Source: Halofilum ochraceum
GTDB lineage: Bacteria > Pseudomonadota > Gammaproteobacteria > XJ16 > Halofilaceae
DNA length: 64,000 bases
Assembly: GCF_001614315.2 (NCBI RefSeq)
Contig: NZ_LVEG02000002.1
Coordinates: 1 to 64,000, forward strand
Reading direction: 5' to 3'
Shown here in pieces: positions 18,491 to 27,767 of the stretch. Position 1 is the first letter of the stretch; each line of letters begins with the position of its first letter. The notes beneath the pieces were generated by a model. That model saw only the letters and a program-made list of their open reading frames with translations. It searched no databases and was not told where the DNA came from. The translations under genes and the position numbers were made by a program.

Positions 18491-19279
18491 ATGAGGTTTT
18501 CCGGCCTGGCGGAGAGCCTCCCGGATGACGTTGACCCGCCGCTGGCGAGCGACTTCGCCGGCGCGCCCGCTCGGGCGGAGCGGGGCGCAGTGGTGCTGCT
18601 GCTCGGCCTCTTCTTCGGGGTCGGGTACCTGTGGGCGGGCAGCGGCCACTCGGCGGCCGATGTATGGTTCGGCGGGATCTGGCTCGATGCGCTGATCCCG
18701 CTGGTGCCGCCCTTCATCGTCTTCTACATGCTCGGCTACGTCTTCGTGCTGTCGCCGGTCTTCGTCCTGCGTAGGCGCCAGGAGTTCGAGGCGGGGGTCG
18801 TCGTGTTCGCCGGCATGCTCGGCCTCGCCTTCCTCGTGTTCCATTTCTTTCCGGTGTTCATGCACAAACCGCTCGCGATGGGCGACGATTTCCTGTCCAC
18901 CCTGACGCGCTACCAGCAGCGGACGGATGTCGTCGTCAACAACCTGCCGAGCCTGCACGTGGCCTTGAACGTCTTCGCCTGGCTGGTGCTGTTTTGCCGT
19001 GCACGCAGGACCGCGCTCTGGTTGCTGCCGGTGGTCCTGTGCATCGTGGCGTCGACCCTGTTGGTCAAGCAGCATCTGGTGCTGGATGTCCTCGGCGGTG
19101 CGGTGTGGGCCGGAGCCGGCTTTCTGGCCTGGCGGCGGTTGCGCCACCACTCCGGTACACGGATGCTGTACGCGTCGACCCTGGTCTTGCTCGTCATCCT
19201 CCTGGTCGCCCGTCTGGCGGGGCTTCCCGACGGCCCTCGGGAATTGCTCCGTTCGCTGGCAACGGTGACAGCCGCCTGA
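18491..19279 (+). CDS. PAP2-family membrane phosphatase
   Basis: 262 residues with about six TM segments. PAP2 superfamily motifs: NNLPSLHVALNVF (motif 2, SLHV) and LVKQHLVLDVLGG (motif 3, catalytic His with LD). Motif 1 is weak, and the K..RP arm is not obvious. Lipid phosphatases or phosphotransferases of this fold act on phosphatidate, undecaprenyl pyrophosphate or phosphoinositides; substrate unknown. ATG at 18491 follows GGTGGAGG. Confidence 0.78.
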   Translation: MRFSGLAESLPDDVDPPLASDFAGAPARAERGAVVLLLGLFFGVGYLWAGSGHSAADVWFGGIWLDALIPLVPPFIVFYMLGYVFVLSPVFVLRRRQEFEAGVVVFAGMLGLAFLVFHFFPVFMHKPLAMGDDFLSTLTRYQQRTDVVVNNLPSLHVALNVFAWLVLFCRARRTALWLLPVVLCIVASTLLVKQHLVLDVLGGAVWAGAGFLAWRRLRHHSGTRMLYASTLVLLVILLVARLAGLPDGPRELLRSLATVTAA

Positions 19280-19421
19280 TACGGCGTCCCGCTGGGCGTC
19301 GCATCAACGTTCCCCCGTCGCGACTCCAACCCCGGGTTCCCTGCGAATTCCCTGGACGTGGCAACAGCGTCGCGCCAGGCTCACGAATACGGTCAACCGA
19401 CCCATCTAACGGGAGCGCCCT

Positions 19422-20294
19422 TTGCGGAACAGCGTAGCCTTTCTTGTCAGTGTGATCGCGACCCTGCTCGGGCTGGGACTCGCCGTGGTGGTGGACGATG
19501 GCGCGTACAGTGTCGCCGGTCTGCCCCTGTTGGCGGCGTTGGCCCTGTTCGGCTTTGCGGTGCAGTGGCTCGTGTTCGTGCCGTCGTATCTGCGCCAGAC
19601 CGAGCATTACTACGACCTCACCGGCGCACTGACCTACGCCAGCGTGATCCTGCTGGCGGCCGGCTTCAGCGGTCCGGATGCGCGCGGGTGGGTAATCACG
19701 ATGCTGGTTCTGATCTGGTGCGGCCGTCTGGGCAGTTTCCTGTTTCTGCGCGTCAAACGCGCCGGCAAGGATGGTCGCTTTGACACCCTCAAGCCCTACT
19801 GGCCCCGCTTCTTCATGGCCTGGACCCTCCAGGGGCTCTGGGTCTTCATGACGCTGCTGGCTGCATTGATCGCGGTGACCAGCCCGGGATCCTCGGGTTG
19901 GGATGCGTGGGCTACGCTGGGGCTGTTGATCTGGGCGGGCGGCTTTGCCATCGAGGCCATCGCGGATCGCCAGAAGAGTGCCTTCAAGGCCAATCCGGCC
20001 AACCAGGGGCACTTCATCCAGCACGGGCTGTGGGCGTGGTCGCGCCATCCGAATTACTTCGGTGAGATCGTGCTGTGGACGGGGATCGCTCTGATGGCGA
20101 CGCCGGCGATGAGCGGATGGCAATGGCTGGGCTGGCTGTCGCCGGTGTTTGTCTGCTGGCTGCTGATGAAAGTCAGCGGCATTCCGATGCTGGAGCAGCG
20201 GGCCGATGAGAAATGGGGTGGCCAGGCCGACTACGAGGCCTACAAGGCGGCCACTCCGGTGTTGTTGCTCCGGCCGCCGCGGCGCAGCGCCTGA
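19422..20294 (+). CDS. DUF1295 / steroid 5-alpha-reductase-like membrane protein
   Basis: 290 residues with six or seven TM segments and the family hallmark GLWAWSRHPNYFGEIVLWTG followed by MLEQRADEKWG...YEAY, seen in DUF1295 proteins and related isoprenylcysteine methyltransferase/reductase folds. A reductase role using NADPH is inferred from the fold only. TTG start at 19422 with GGGAGCG upstream. Its stop overlaps the start of the DedA gene (TGATG), so the two are co-translated. Confidence 0.82.
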   Translation: MRNSVAFLVSVIATLLGLGLAVVVDDGAYSVAGLPLLAALALFGFAVQWLVFVPSYLRQTEHYYDLTGALTYASVILLAAGFSGPDARGWVITMLVLIWCGRLGSFLFLRVKRAGKDGRFDTLKPYWPRFFMAWTLQGLWVFMTLLAALIAVTSPGSSGWDAWATLGLLIWAGGFAIEAIADRQKSAFKANPANQGHFIQHGLWAWSRHPNYFGEIVLWTGIALMATPAMSGWQWLGWLSPVFVCWLLMKVSGIPMLEQRADEKWGGQADYEAYKAATPVLLLRPPRRSA

Positions 20295-20803
20295 TGATCG
20301 ACTCCATACTCGCGTGGGCCAGTGAGCATCGCGAGCAGGCAGTCTTCCTGGTGCCGCTGCTGGCCTTCATGGAGACCTGCGTCGGCGTGGGCCTGTTCGT
20401 CCCCGCCATGCTGCTGGTCGTCGTCACTTCGGTCTTCTACGCCAATGACTGGGCGAATCTCTGGATCATGGCGTCCATGGCGATGGTGGGCTCGTCGCTG
20501 GGCGATCACGTGGGCTTTTACGCGGGCCGCGCGATCGGCCATCGCATTCATGGCTGGCGCATCATCCAGCGCAACGCGAAACGCTGGGAACGCACGGAGA
20601 CAATGGTGCGGCGGTACGGCGTTTTCGCCATCTTCATCGGGCGTTTCATCCCGGCCATCCGCAGCCTCGTCCCCGCCATGATGGGAGTCACCGAATTCGA
20701 GCGCGCGCGCTATACCGTGTTCGACGTGGCCGCATGCAGCCTCTGGGCACTGGGGCTCGTTGCCATCGTGCAGGGCGCGTACAGGCTGTTCCTGCCTTCC
20801 TGA
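20294..20803 (+). CDS. DedA/SNARE-associated family membrane protein
   Basis: 169 residues. DedA motifs: FMETCVGVGLFVPAMLLVV (re-entrant E...P region), GSSLGDHVGFYAGRAIG and the arginine-rich helix FIGRFIPAIRSLVPAMMG. DedA proteins flip lipid carriers or phospholipids and support membrane homeostasis. Shorter than E. coli DedA (219) but has both half-repeats. Translationally coupled to the DUF1295 gene by a TGATG overlap. Confidence 0.86.
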   Translation: MIDSILAWASEHREQAVFLVPLLAFMETCVGVGLFVPAMLLVVVTSVFYANDWANLWIMASMAMVGSSLGDHVGFYAGRAIGHRIHGWRIIQRNAKRWERTETMVRRYGVFAIFIGRFIPAIRSLVPAMMGVTEFERARYTVFDVAACSLWALGLVAIVQGAYRLFLPS

Positions 20804-20835
20804 TCCACCTGTACCGCGACGCCCGGCGTTCCCGA

Positions 20836-20860
20836 TTTGATATTCGGGTTCGGGATTACG
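20836..20860. repeat. degenerate family B repeat
   Basis: TTTGATATTCGGGTTCGGGA, another diverged copy at a gene end, between convergent genes. Confidence 0.4.
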
Positions 20861-21248
20861 GCAGCTCCACCGTGGACTCGCGGCCGCCATAGCCGTGCAC
20901 CGAGTCGCGCGCCCGGATGCGTACGCGCGAGATCCCTGCCGGTATTTCGACGCCGCCCAGCGAGCGCGTGAACGGCTGCTCATTCTCGTGCGGGTGGTGC
21001 AGCACGCGCGTATCGAGCACCTCGCCGTCGGGCGTGAGCACTTCCCAGCGGTCGGCGTAATGATCCCAGCCCTCGTCGTCGTGGCGCACCGTTGCCGAGA
21101 AGCGATAGGTCCGGTCGCCCTCCGGCTCCACGCTGACGTCGACCACATCGGCCTTGCCGGCGTAGCCGCCAGTCGACAGCGCGACGAGAGCGAGGCCGAC
21201 GAGCGCCGTGATCGGCCATTTTCGGAGCATGCTATCCGTCTTTCTCAT
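20856..21248 (-). CDS. small secreted hypothetical protein
   Basis: About 130 residues. Signal peptide (LRKWPITALVGLALVALSTG, cleavage after GYAG), then a beta-rich domain: VDVSVEPEGDRTYRFSATV, HHPHENEQPFTRSLGG and RIRARDSVHGYGG. Periplasmic or secreted. Family not named with confidence; conserved hypothetical proteins of this layout occur in Proteobacteria. The start MRKTDS at 21248 has a GGGACGG site. Confidence 0.65.
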   Translation of the reverse strand: MRKTDSMLRKWPITALVGLALVALSTGGYAGKADVVDVSVEPEGDRTYRFSATVRHDDEGWDHYADRWEVLTPDGEVLDTRVLHHPHENEQPFTRSLGGVEIPAGISRVRIRARDSVHGYGGRESTVELP

Positions 21249-21405
21249 CAATCCGTCCCGCTTCAATATTGCCGGCGAACAGCTTACATCCGCCGGCCGA
21301 TTTCGAGCAGAAAAACGTCGGAGCACGGGGTTCGCTCCGGGTCGCCGAGGATCCCGCACGGCGCGGCCAGCAAGGCGGTTGCGCGTCGTGCGCGAGCGCC
21401 ACGCT

Positions 21406-22080
21406 TCACGTCTCTGCCTGGCCGTTCCGCTTCGCGATCAGGGTCTCAACGGCGGCGACGACCGCTTCCGGTTCCGCCCGTTCGGTGTAATCGTCATTCA
21501 CATACGCCCAGTGAATGACGCCATTCGGGGCGATCACGTAGGTCGCCGGCACCGGCAGGCGCCAGGTGCCATCGGCGTTGAGGCGGTCCAGCGGTGCGTC
21601 GAGGCGGCGCTGGGCCGTGCGCGCAGCCGAGGACAGCTCGAAGGTCAGACCGTAGGCCCCTGCGACTCCGTGGTCCGCATCGGTCAGCACGGCAAACGGT
21701 GGATCCCAGTCGGTTCCGGAGGCAGCAGCCCGGTCAGCGGCCTCGGGCGAGATCGCGATGAGCGCTGCGCCCGCGTCGTGGAGTGCGCCGGCCTGCTCCG
21801 CCCACGCCCGCAGTTCCAGACTGCAGAACGGGCACCACCCGCCGCGGTAGAAACTGAGCACAACGGGGCCGGACTCCAGCCACCGTGACAGGCGTACCGA
21901 ACCGCCCCGCACGTCGGGGCGCTCGAAGTCGGGTGCCCGCGTGCCTGGACCGAGCGCCCGCCCCGCCGGGTGCGACGCTGCGAGGTCCTCCAGACCGCTG
22001 CCGATCAGTTCGACCGTCTCCGCGTCCGTCTGCGCGAGGAAACGTTCTTTCGTGGCACGCGTATGCTCGCTGAGAATCAT
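21406..22080 (-). CDS. peroxiredoxin-like (AhpC/TSA) protein
   Basis: About 224 residues. Thioredoxin fold with LSFYRGGWCPFCSLELRAW: a CxxC pair (C83, C86) where the peroxidatic cysteine sits, then ISPE, DADHGVAGAYGL and PATYVIAPNGVIHW, typical of the peroxiredoxin-like proteins with GGWCPFC. Expected to reduce peroxides with thioredoxin or a similar donor. The ATG at 22080 precedes the conserved region; upstream open frame to 22182 looks non-coding. Divergent from an AhpD-like gene 220 bases away, which supports a shared redox role. Confidence 0.84.
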   Translation of the reverse strand: MILSEHTRATKERFLAQTDAETVELIGSGLEDLAASHPAGRALGPGTRAPDFERPDVRGGSVRLSRWLESGPVVLSFYRGGWCPFCSLELRAWAEQAGALHDAGAALIAISPEAADRAAASGTDWDPPFAVLTDADHGVAGAYGLTFELSSAARTAQRRLDAPLDRLNADGTWRLPVPATYVIAPNGVIHWAYVNDDYTERAEPEAVVAAVETLIAKRNGQAET

Positions 22081-22299
22081 CGCACTGTACTCATCGGGGT
22101 CGTTGCTGTAAGTGACAGCAAGTCCGGCAATACGTTCCCTGCCGATGGAGCCTGGCGTTGTCGCGGCGGCGCCCGCCAGCACCGTGGTCCGTCAGCGTGC
22201 GCGCGACGCCCGCCGACCACGTACGTAGAGATACGGATCAACGGAGGTGCCCGAGCCCTTCATGCTGTTGGCCCGTATCCAGTACAGGAGCCGCTCGCC

Positions 22300-22857
22300 A
22301 TGAGCTACCTGCCATCCGCGCCGGACACCACGCTGGTTGACCGCTTCCGGCACCTGCCCACGCTTGCCGCGCCGTTGCATGAGTTCGCGCAGCAGCTGAT
22401 GCGTGGGCCGTCCCCTTTCAGCGCTCTGCAACGCGAACGTATCGCCGCGTATGTCTCGGACCAGAATGGCTGCGCCTTCTGTCGGGATAGTCACAACGAG
22501 GTCATAGTCCATCTGGGTGGCGCGCCGGAACCACGGCCGGACTCCGTCGATGATGATCCGCTGACGCCGGTACTCACATTCGTCAGTGCACTGAACCGGG
22601 AACCGGAGAATATTGGCCAGGCGGACGTCGACAGCGTCCTGGCCGCCGGCTGGGACGAGGATGCACTGGAACATGCCGTGCTGGTCTGCGGTTTCTTCAA
22701 TCTCATGAACCGCTGGGTCGACGGCCTGGGGATCCCGAGCGACCCGGAGACCGTAAAGATGGGCGGGCGCATGTTGTACATGAAGGGATACCAGGCCGTA
22801 ATCGATATGTGTACCGATCGAGGTGATCGCCAATCGCAGGCGGGCCAGGTCCCGTAG
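22300..22857 (+). CDS. AhpD-like / carboxymuconolactone decarboxylase family peroxidase-related protein
   Basis: 185 residues, all helical. Motif CAFCRDSHNEV (C58, C61, H65) is the CxxC...H active site of AhpD-type disulfide reductases; the preceding ALQRERIAAYVSDQNGC is the usual helix. In known systems AhpD recycles a peroxiredoxin. Here the divergent neighbour is a peroxiredoxin-like protein, so a functional pair is plausible. ATG at 22300 follows CAGGAG. Confidence 0.82.
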   Translation: MSYLPSAPDTTLVDRFRHLPTLAAPLHEFAQQLMRGPSPFSALQRERIAAYVSDQNGCAFCRDSHNEVIVHLGGAPEPRPDSVDDDPLTPVLTFVSALNREPENIGQADVDSVLAAGWDEDALEHAVLVCGFFNLMNRWVDGLGIPSDPETVKMGGRMLYMKGYQAVIDMCTDRGDRQSQAGQVP

Positions 22858-22931
22858 CATATCCTCTGATCGCGTATGCATTCCGCTTCAGCGCCGGTTG
22901 CACCGGCCACGATGCACAGGGAGCAGCCACC

Positions 22932-23822
22932 ATGAACGCAGCCAAGCCGATCGATTTCCCCTACGACTCCCGCTACGCCGATGTCCTCGGTTCCAGCATG
23001 CACTACGTCGAGCACGGTTCCGGCGACCCCATTCTGTTCCTGCACGGTCAACCGACCTGGTCGTACCTCTGGCGCAACGTTCTCCCCGAACTCGAGGGCA
23101 AGGGCCGGCTGATCGCCGTCGACCTTATCGGCTATGGCCTGTCCGACCGCCCCGATCTCGCGTACGACGTCGAAGACCATATCCGGTACCTCGATGCCTT
23201 CATCGACAACCTGGGACTCGATCGGTTGACCATCGTCGGACACGACTGGGGCTCGTTCTTCGGCTTCCACTTCGCTCGCCGGCATCCGGAGCGGGTCAAG
23301 GCACTCGCCTTCATGGAGGCGCTGCTGCTGCCGGTGCCCGGCTACGAGGCCTTCGATGAACAGACCCGGGAGTTCTTCCAGACCCTGCGGGCGTCGCAGG
23401 AGAATGCCGAGCGCATGATGGTCGACGAAAACCAGTTCATCGAGGGCGTATTGCCCGCACTGACCCAGCGTGAGCTGACACAGCATGAGCTGGACGCCTA
23501 TCGCGCGCCATGGGCGAACCCGGCGGATCGCCGAATCCTCTGCAAATTCCCGCAGAAACTCTGCATCGGCGGTGAGCCGGCCGCTATCCGTGATATGCAG
23601 ATGGCGTACATGGACTGGCTGGAAACGAGCACCTTGGCCAAGCTCATCGTCCACGCCGAGCCAGGGGTACTGATCCCGCCCGAAACCGCGGCGTGGTATG
23701 CGCAGAAATTGCCGAACACCGAGACCGTCAACGTCGGTCCTGGCCTGCACTACATCCAGGAAGACCGGCCAGGAGAGATCGGTTCCGCCATCGCCGACTG
23801 GATGGATCGCCATGATCCGTGA
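22932..23822 (+). CDS. haloalkane dehalogenase-like alpha/beta hydrolase
   Basis: 296 residues. Hydrolytic removal of halide from haloalkanes in characterised relatives; cytosolic. Catalytic set: nucleophile D105 in VGHDWGS, E129 in AFMEALLLP (the HLD-II position of the acid) and H273 in GLHYIQEDRP. W106 next to the nucleophile is one halide-binding residue; the other, in the HGxP loop, is Q40 (HGQPTWSYLWRN) where HLD-II enzymes usually have Asn, so halide binding may differ. ATG at 22932 after GGGAGCAGCC. Stands alone between redox and MAPEG genes. Confidence 0.85.
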   Translation: MNAAKPIDFPYDSRYADVLGSSMHYVEHGSGDPILFLHGQPTWSYLWRNVLPELEGKGRLIAVDLIGYGLSDRPDLAYDVEDHIRYLDAFIDNLGLDRLTIVGHDWGSFFGFHFARRHPERVKALAFMEALLLPVPGYEAFDEQTREFFQTLRASQENAERMMVDENQFIEGVLPALTQRELTQHELDAYRAPWANPADRRILCKFPQKLCIGGEPAAIRDMQMAYMDWLETSTLAKLIVHAEPGVLIPPETAAWYAQKLPNTETVNVGPGLHYIQEDRPGEIGSAIADWMDRHDP

Positions 23823-23982
23823 ACGGCCGGGATCATTGCCGGTTCCGTGAGGCAAGGCGCGCAAAGAGGGGTGGTCCCGGGTGCCGACCGGGCATAGGCG
23901 TTCCAGGCCGAAACGACGGAATGTCCAACGTCTACATCCGCGCCTGCGCCGCGGATGCGATACCTCCGCCCCCTGTGCTGGA

Positions 23983-24381
23983 TCAGAAGAGCGCGGAGAC
24001 GGCGAACGCCAACAGCCACAGAGCCATACCGAGCAGCGCTAGCCAGGTCAGCGCCATGCCCCACACGCGCTCGTGCGTCGCGCCCCGCGAGCGCCCGAGC
24101 CCGCGGGCGTGCAGGATGCGACCGAGCAGGAGCGCGCCGCCGGCCGCGTGAAGGCCCGCTGGGGCGCCGCCCTGGACTTCCAGCAGGGCCAGCAGGAGCA
24201 GCGCGATCGGGATGTTCTCCACGGCATTGGCGTGCACGCGCACGGCGAGCGCGAGATCCGGGCGGTCGCCGTCTCCGATGCCGACCTGATGGCGTCGCCG
24301 CAGGCGTGGGATGCGCGCGGCGAGCCCGATGAGCAGCAGCGTGGCAAGCGCGGCGTACAGACTGGTGATCGGCAAGGGCAT
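23983..24381 (-). CDS. MAPEG-family membrane protein
   Basis: 132 residues with four TM segments. RVHANAVENIPIALLLLALLE carries the E.N.P motif of MAPEG proteins, and GRILHARGLGRSRG matches the third helix. Related to YecN and microsomal glutathione S-transferases; enzymatic activity is unproven. Transcribed after the cupin gene on the same strand (39 bases apart), so possibly co-transcribed. Confidence 0.85.
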   Translation of the reverse strand: MPLPITSLYAALATLLLIGLAARIPRLRRRHQVGIGDGDRPDLALAVRVHANAVENIPIALLLLALLEVQGGAPAGLHAAGGALLLGRILHARGLGRSRGATHERVWGMALTWLALLGMALWLLAFAVSALF

Positions 24382-24420
24382 CAGGCAGGTTCCTCGCAGG
24401 GTGTCGGGGAATGCGCGCGG

Positions 24421-24825
24421 TCAGGCGCGCCCCTCGTAGTCCTCGTCGCTGACGCGCTCGAGCCACTGCACGACCTCACCGTCGAGCGCTTCATGCACCG
24501 CGATATGGGTCATGGCCGTATCCGGCGCGGCACCGTGCCAGTGCTTCTCGCCCGGCTGGATCCAGACCACGTCGCCGGGCTGGATGGATTCGACCGGGCC
24601 ACCCTCGCGCCCCACACGGCCGCTGCCGTGCGTGATGATGAGCGTCTGGCCGAGCGGGTGGGTGTGCCAGGCGGTGCGGGCGCCGGGCTGGAAAGTGACG
24701 CGGGCACCGTGGGCGCGCGCGGGTGCCTCGGCGGCGAACAATGGCTCCAGACTGACCTCGCCCGTGAAGTATTCGGCGGGCGGCGTGCGGGCCGGGCGTT
24801 CCTCGTTGCGGGTGATCGTCACCAT
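24421..24825 (-). CDS. cupin protein resembling Mn-dependent hydroxynitrile lyases
   Basis: 134 residues, one cupin barrel. Motif 1 [20 protein letters not shown] and motif 2 PGEKHWHGA supply three His and one Gln as metal ligands, the same arrangement as bacterial cupin hydroxynitrile lyases of the Granulicella type. Many relatives are annotated only as cupins, so the reaction is uncertain. The next gene downstream on the same strand is MAPEG. Confidence 0.78.
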   Translation of the reverse strand: MVTITRNEERPARTPPAEYFTGEVSLEPLFAAEAPARAHGARVTFQPGARTAWHTHPLGQTLIITHGSGRVGREGGPVESIQPGDVVWIQPGEKHWHGAAPDTAMTHIAVHEALDGEVVQWLERVSDEDYEGRA

Positions 24826-25064
24826 TCAGCGTGTCCTCCTGTATCGGGGCGGCGTTGCACGGCCCCCGAGGATAACCGCGATCGCCTGGATGCGCTTCGA
24901 TCATCCACTGTTGACCGCAAACAGTCAGCCCGCCACGCACGCCAAATGGGCCCGTCCGCGTCCGCGATACGGCGGGCACTGCCCGTTACCTTGTGTCTCG
25001 CCTTTTTTTGGACTAGAGGATTTGAGCGGCCTGCGGTCTCCCTCCCGCGGCAGAGGTGCTCATC

Positions 25065-25502
25065 ATGTCCCATCGATACGCCGGTGGATGCGACCACGTC
25101 CACACCCATGCCGACCACGAACCGGTCGATAATCACATCTGCCATTGCTCGGTCTGCAAGAGCGTCACGGGGCAGCCATCCACGCATGTCGTGTTTTTCG
25201 GCCACGGCGATCTCGCGGTGGATAATCCGGACGCCCTGAATCGCCAGCCATTCAATGCCGCCAACCCGGACGGACCGCTGGAGTTGTGTACCTGTGCCAG
25301 TTGCGGCGCACCGATCATGCTGGATGACAAACAACGGCGGATTCGCGCCGTGGTGCCGAACCTTATGGGGTTTGATCCGGACAGACTGCCCGCGACCTAC
25401 CATGCCTTCTTCGATCCCTCGAAGGGGGAAGAGAAGCCGGATGATGGACGGCCGGTGCACGAGTCGCTGCGCCCGGACTTTGTCTGGCCCGACCCGGCCT
25501 GA
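25065..25502 (+). CDS. GFA/CENP-V family zinc protein
   Basis: 145 residues. Cysteine pairs HCSVCKSVTG (near residue 28) and CTCASCGAP (near residue 84) plus an early Cys/His-rich part give the two zinc sites of the GFA (glutathione-dependent formaldehyde-activating enzyme-like) fold. Most members have no shown activity. ATG at 25065 with AGAGG upstream; a GTG at 25056 would add three residues. Confidence 0.8.
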   Translation: MSHRYAGGCDHVHTHADHEPVDNHICHCSVCKSVTGQPSTHVVFFGHGDLAVDNPDALNRQPFNAANPDGPLELCTCASCGAPIMLDDKQRRIRAVVPNLMGFDPDRLPATYHAFFDPSKGEEKPDDGRPVHESLRPDFVWPDPA

Positions 25503-25509
25503 GAATGGC

Positions 25510-25541
25510 CTCGACTCGATCGCCCTTGCGATCGAGTCGAG
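25510..25541 (+). terminator. strong hairpin after the GFA-like gene
   Basis: Perfect 13-bp stem CTCGACTCGATCG / CGATCGAGTCGAG with CCCTTG loop, eight bases after the stop codon. There is no T tract, so termination would have to be atypical. Confidence 0.5.
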
Positions 25542-25835
25542 CGCATTCGAACCAGGTGCATTCGATACCCGAGTGCTGATCCGCCTTTAGCGCTCTACGC
25601 AGTGCGCACGCCGACCGAAACTCGTCCGCAATCCGACATCGTTCATACCGGTTCCTTAATCCGGACTCACCCACGACACGATTGGCACTGAAGCTGAGGG
25701 TTCGCTCCACAGCGGAAGCCGGTTTCCCATTGGCGTGAACTTTGGCGCCGCCACCAAAAATAATCGCATCGCGGAAACCGGGATGCGTAACGTGGCGAAC
25801 TGTCCTTCGCACGTTCACATGTCGGGAGACATACG
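25542..25835. other. intergenic region before the fasciclin gene
   Basis: Nearly 300 bases with no gene-like frame and no repeat recognised. It presumably holds the promoter of the fasciclin gene. Confidence 0.4.
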
Positions 25836-26393
25836 ATGTTGAAAATGAGGAACAGATTCCCGTACGGCCTGCTGTCCGTTGCATTGCTCGGTCTGCTGGC
25901 TACGGGGTTGGTACAGGCGTCCATGGATCAGGGCGACGCACCGAAAAAGAATATCGTCGAGACCGCCAGTAGCGTCGACGATCTGAGCACGCTGGTTACC
26001 GCCGTGGATGCGGGCGGCCTGGTCGAGACGCTGTCGGGCGAAGGTCCGTTCACCGTATTCGCGCCGACCAACGCCGCCTTCGATAAGCTGCCCGACGGCA
26101 CGCTTACGACGCTGCTCGAGTCGGAGAATAAGGGACAGTTGCAGGCCGTGCTCACCTATCATGTGGTCGCCGGCGAGGCCCCCGCCTCTGCCGTTGTCAG
26201 CATGATCGAAGACGGTAACGGCAGCGCGCAGGTCGAAACGGTGCAAGGGCAAATGCTGACACTGACGCTCAACGGCGGAAGCGTGATGGTCGAAGACGCC
26301 AACGGCAACAGTGCCACGGTCACGGCCGCCGACGTCATGACCGCCAACGGCGTCGTCCACGTCATCGATTCCGTTCTCCTGCCGAGCGAATAA
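25836..26393 (+). CDS. secreted fasciclin (FAS1) domain protein
   Basis: 185 residues. Signal peptide (about 1-29, ending VQAS), then one FAS1 domain with the two conserved boxes: GPFTVFAPTNAAFDKLP (H1) and NGVVHVIDSVLLPSE (H2), and the YH pair LTYHVVAGE. FAS1 domains mediate adhesion; single-domain bacterial forms are secreted. GGGAG nine bases before the ATG at 25836; ATG 25845 is also possible. Confidence 0.9.
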   Translation: MLKMRNRFPYGLLSVALLGLLATGLVQASMDQGDAPKKNIVETASSVDDLSTLVTAVDAGGLVETLSGEGPFTVFAPTNAAFDKLPDGTLTTLLESENKGQLQAVLTYHVVAGEAPASAVVSMIEDGNGSAQVETVQGQMLTLTLNGGSVMVEDANGNSATVTAADVMTANGVVHVIDSVLLPSE

Positions 26394-26408
26394 GCACGGC
26401 GCATCACG

Positions 26409-26449
26409 CAACCCTGGCCGCATGCCTTGTGCGTCCAGGGTTGTTTCGG
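26409..26449 (+). terminator. terminator of the fasciclin gene
   Basis: CAACCCTGG (26409-26417) pairs with CCAGGGTTG (26435-26443), followed by TTT. The 17-base loop is large and the T run short, so this is moderately convincing. Confidence 0.45.
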
Positions 26450-26526
26450 TGATATACGGATACAGAGTAAAAACCATGAGTATCCGGATCTGATCGGATA
26501 GAGCGTGATGAATGACGTTCTACGGA

Positions 26527-27720
26527 TCAGCTACCGACGCCTGCCACCCCTGAATCGATCATGTCCTGGATCGCCTGCTCCGAATAGCCGCACTCCTTGA
26601 GCAGTTCGCCCGTGTTCTGCCCGAGGCCCGGTGCGCTTTGCCAGGGCTGTTCGGGCTGGCCGGAGAAACGTGCCGGCGCGCGGGCCTGGCGCAGTGTCCC
26701 GGCCTGCGGATGATCGTGATGGACGACCAGTTCGTTGGCCTGGACCTGCGGGTGATCGAGCATCTCGGTGCGGGTCAAAACGGGGGCGCAGGGCACCTGG
26801 TATTCCTCGAGCCGCGCGAGCCAGTGCTCGGCGGAGTCGGTCTTGATGACGGACTGGATGAGGTCGAGCCGGGCATCAATGTTCTGCTGGCGCAGTTCCG
26901 CGGTCCGGAATCTCGGGTCCTCCGCCCATTCCGGCCGGTCGAGCGCGCGGATGATCGCCTGCCACTCGCGGTCGTTCTGCACCGCGATCGCGATGTAACC
27001 CGTCGTGGTCTCGTAGACCAGGTCCTGGAAACTGGCGGCCTCCTGTTGCGGCAGCTCGCCCTGCACGAAGGTCTGGCTCCCCATGTCCGAGCTCCACAGG
27101 AAGGCGACGGTGGCGTCCAGCATGGACAGGCGCACGTGCTGGGGTTCACCGGTGCGTTCGCGGGCGAACAGGGCGGCGGTGATCGCCTGGGCGGCGGTGA
27201 TGCCGGTGACTTTGTCCGGGAGGATCGTCCGGACCAGTTGCGGGCGCCGCTCATCGGCGCCGGCCTGCACTGTCGCAAGCCCGGACAGGCCCTGGATCAG
27301 CGGGTCGTAGACCGGGCGTTGGGCGTAGGGGCCGGTATCACCGAAGCCGCTGATGGAGGCCATGATCAGCTTCGGCGCGACCTTGCGCAGCTCGTCCTCG
27401 CCGAGCCCCATGCGCTCGATCACCCCCGGGCGGAAGTTCTGGATCAACACATCCGCCGTGGCGATCAGCTTCAGCAACGCGTGATGGCCGGCCTGTTCCT
27501 TCAGGTTCAGCGCGACGGATTTCTTGTTGCGGTTGTTGTTGAGAAACGAGGCGGAGAAGTCCCCCTGCCGGTTGGCGGCATGCCGGGTGAAATCACCGCC
27601 CGCGGGGTTCTCGACCTTGATTACCTCGGCACCCTGATCCGCCAGCATCATGGTAGCGAGGGGGCCGGAGATCACGGCGGTGAGATCGATGATGCGGATG
27701 CCGTCGAGTGGGCCGGTCAT
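26527..27720 (-). CDS. CaiB/BaiF family (class III) CoA-transferase
   Basis: 397 residues. Moves CoA between carboxylic acids through an aspartyl-CoA intermediate. Family features: GIRIIDLTAVISGPLATMML, ADQGAEVIKVENP, LNLK and the catalytic Asp in RPVYDPLIQGLSG. Very close to the CoA-transferases common beside acyl-CoA dehydrogenases, but no such neighbour is here. A perfect 20-base palindrome sits 48 bases before its start (27768-27787), suggesting a dedicated repressor. Confidence 0.92.
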   Translation of the reverse strand: MTGPLDGIRIIDLTAVISGPLATMMLADQGAEVIKVENPAGGDFTRHAANRQGDFSASFLNNNRNKKSVALNLKEQAGHHALLKLIATADVLIQNFRPGVIERMGLGEDELRKVAPKLIMASISGFGDTGPYAQRPVYDPLIQGLSGLATVQAGADERRPQLVRTILPDKVTGITAAQAITAALFARERTGEPQHVRLSMLDATVAFLWSSDMGSQTFVQGELPQQEAASFQDLVYETTTGYIAIAVQNDREWQAIIRALDRPEWAEDPRFRTAELRQQNIDARLDLIQSVIKTDSAEHWLARLEEYQVPCAPVLTRTEMLDHPQVQANELVVHHDHPQAGTLRQARAPARFSGQPEQPWQSAPGLGQNTGELLKECGYSEQAIQDMIDSGVAGVGS

Positions 27721-27767
27721 AGCGTGGCCTTGTCGTCAGTTCAATCGAAAGCGGACTGCGCGCGCCA

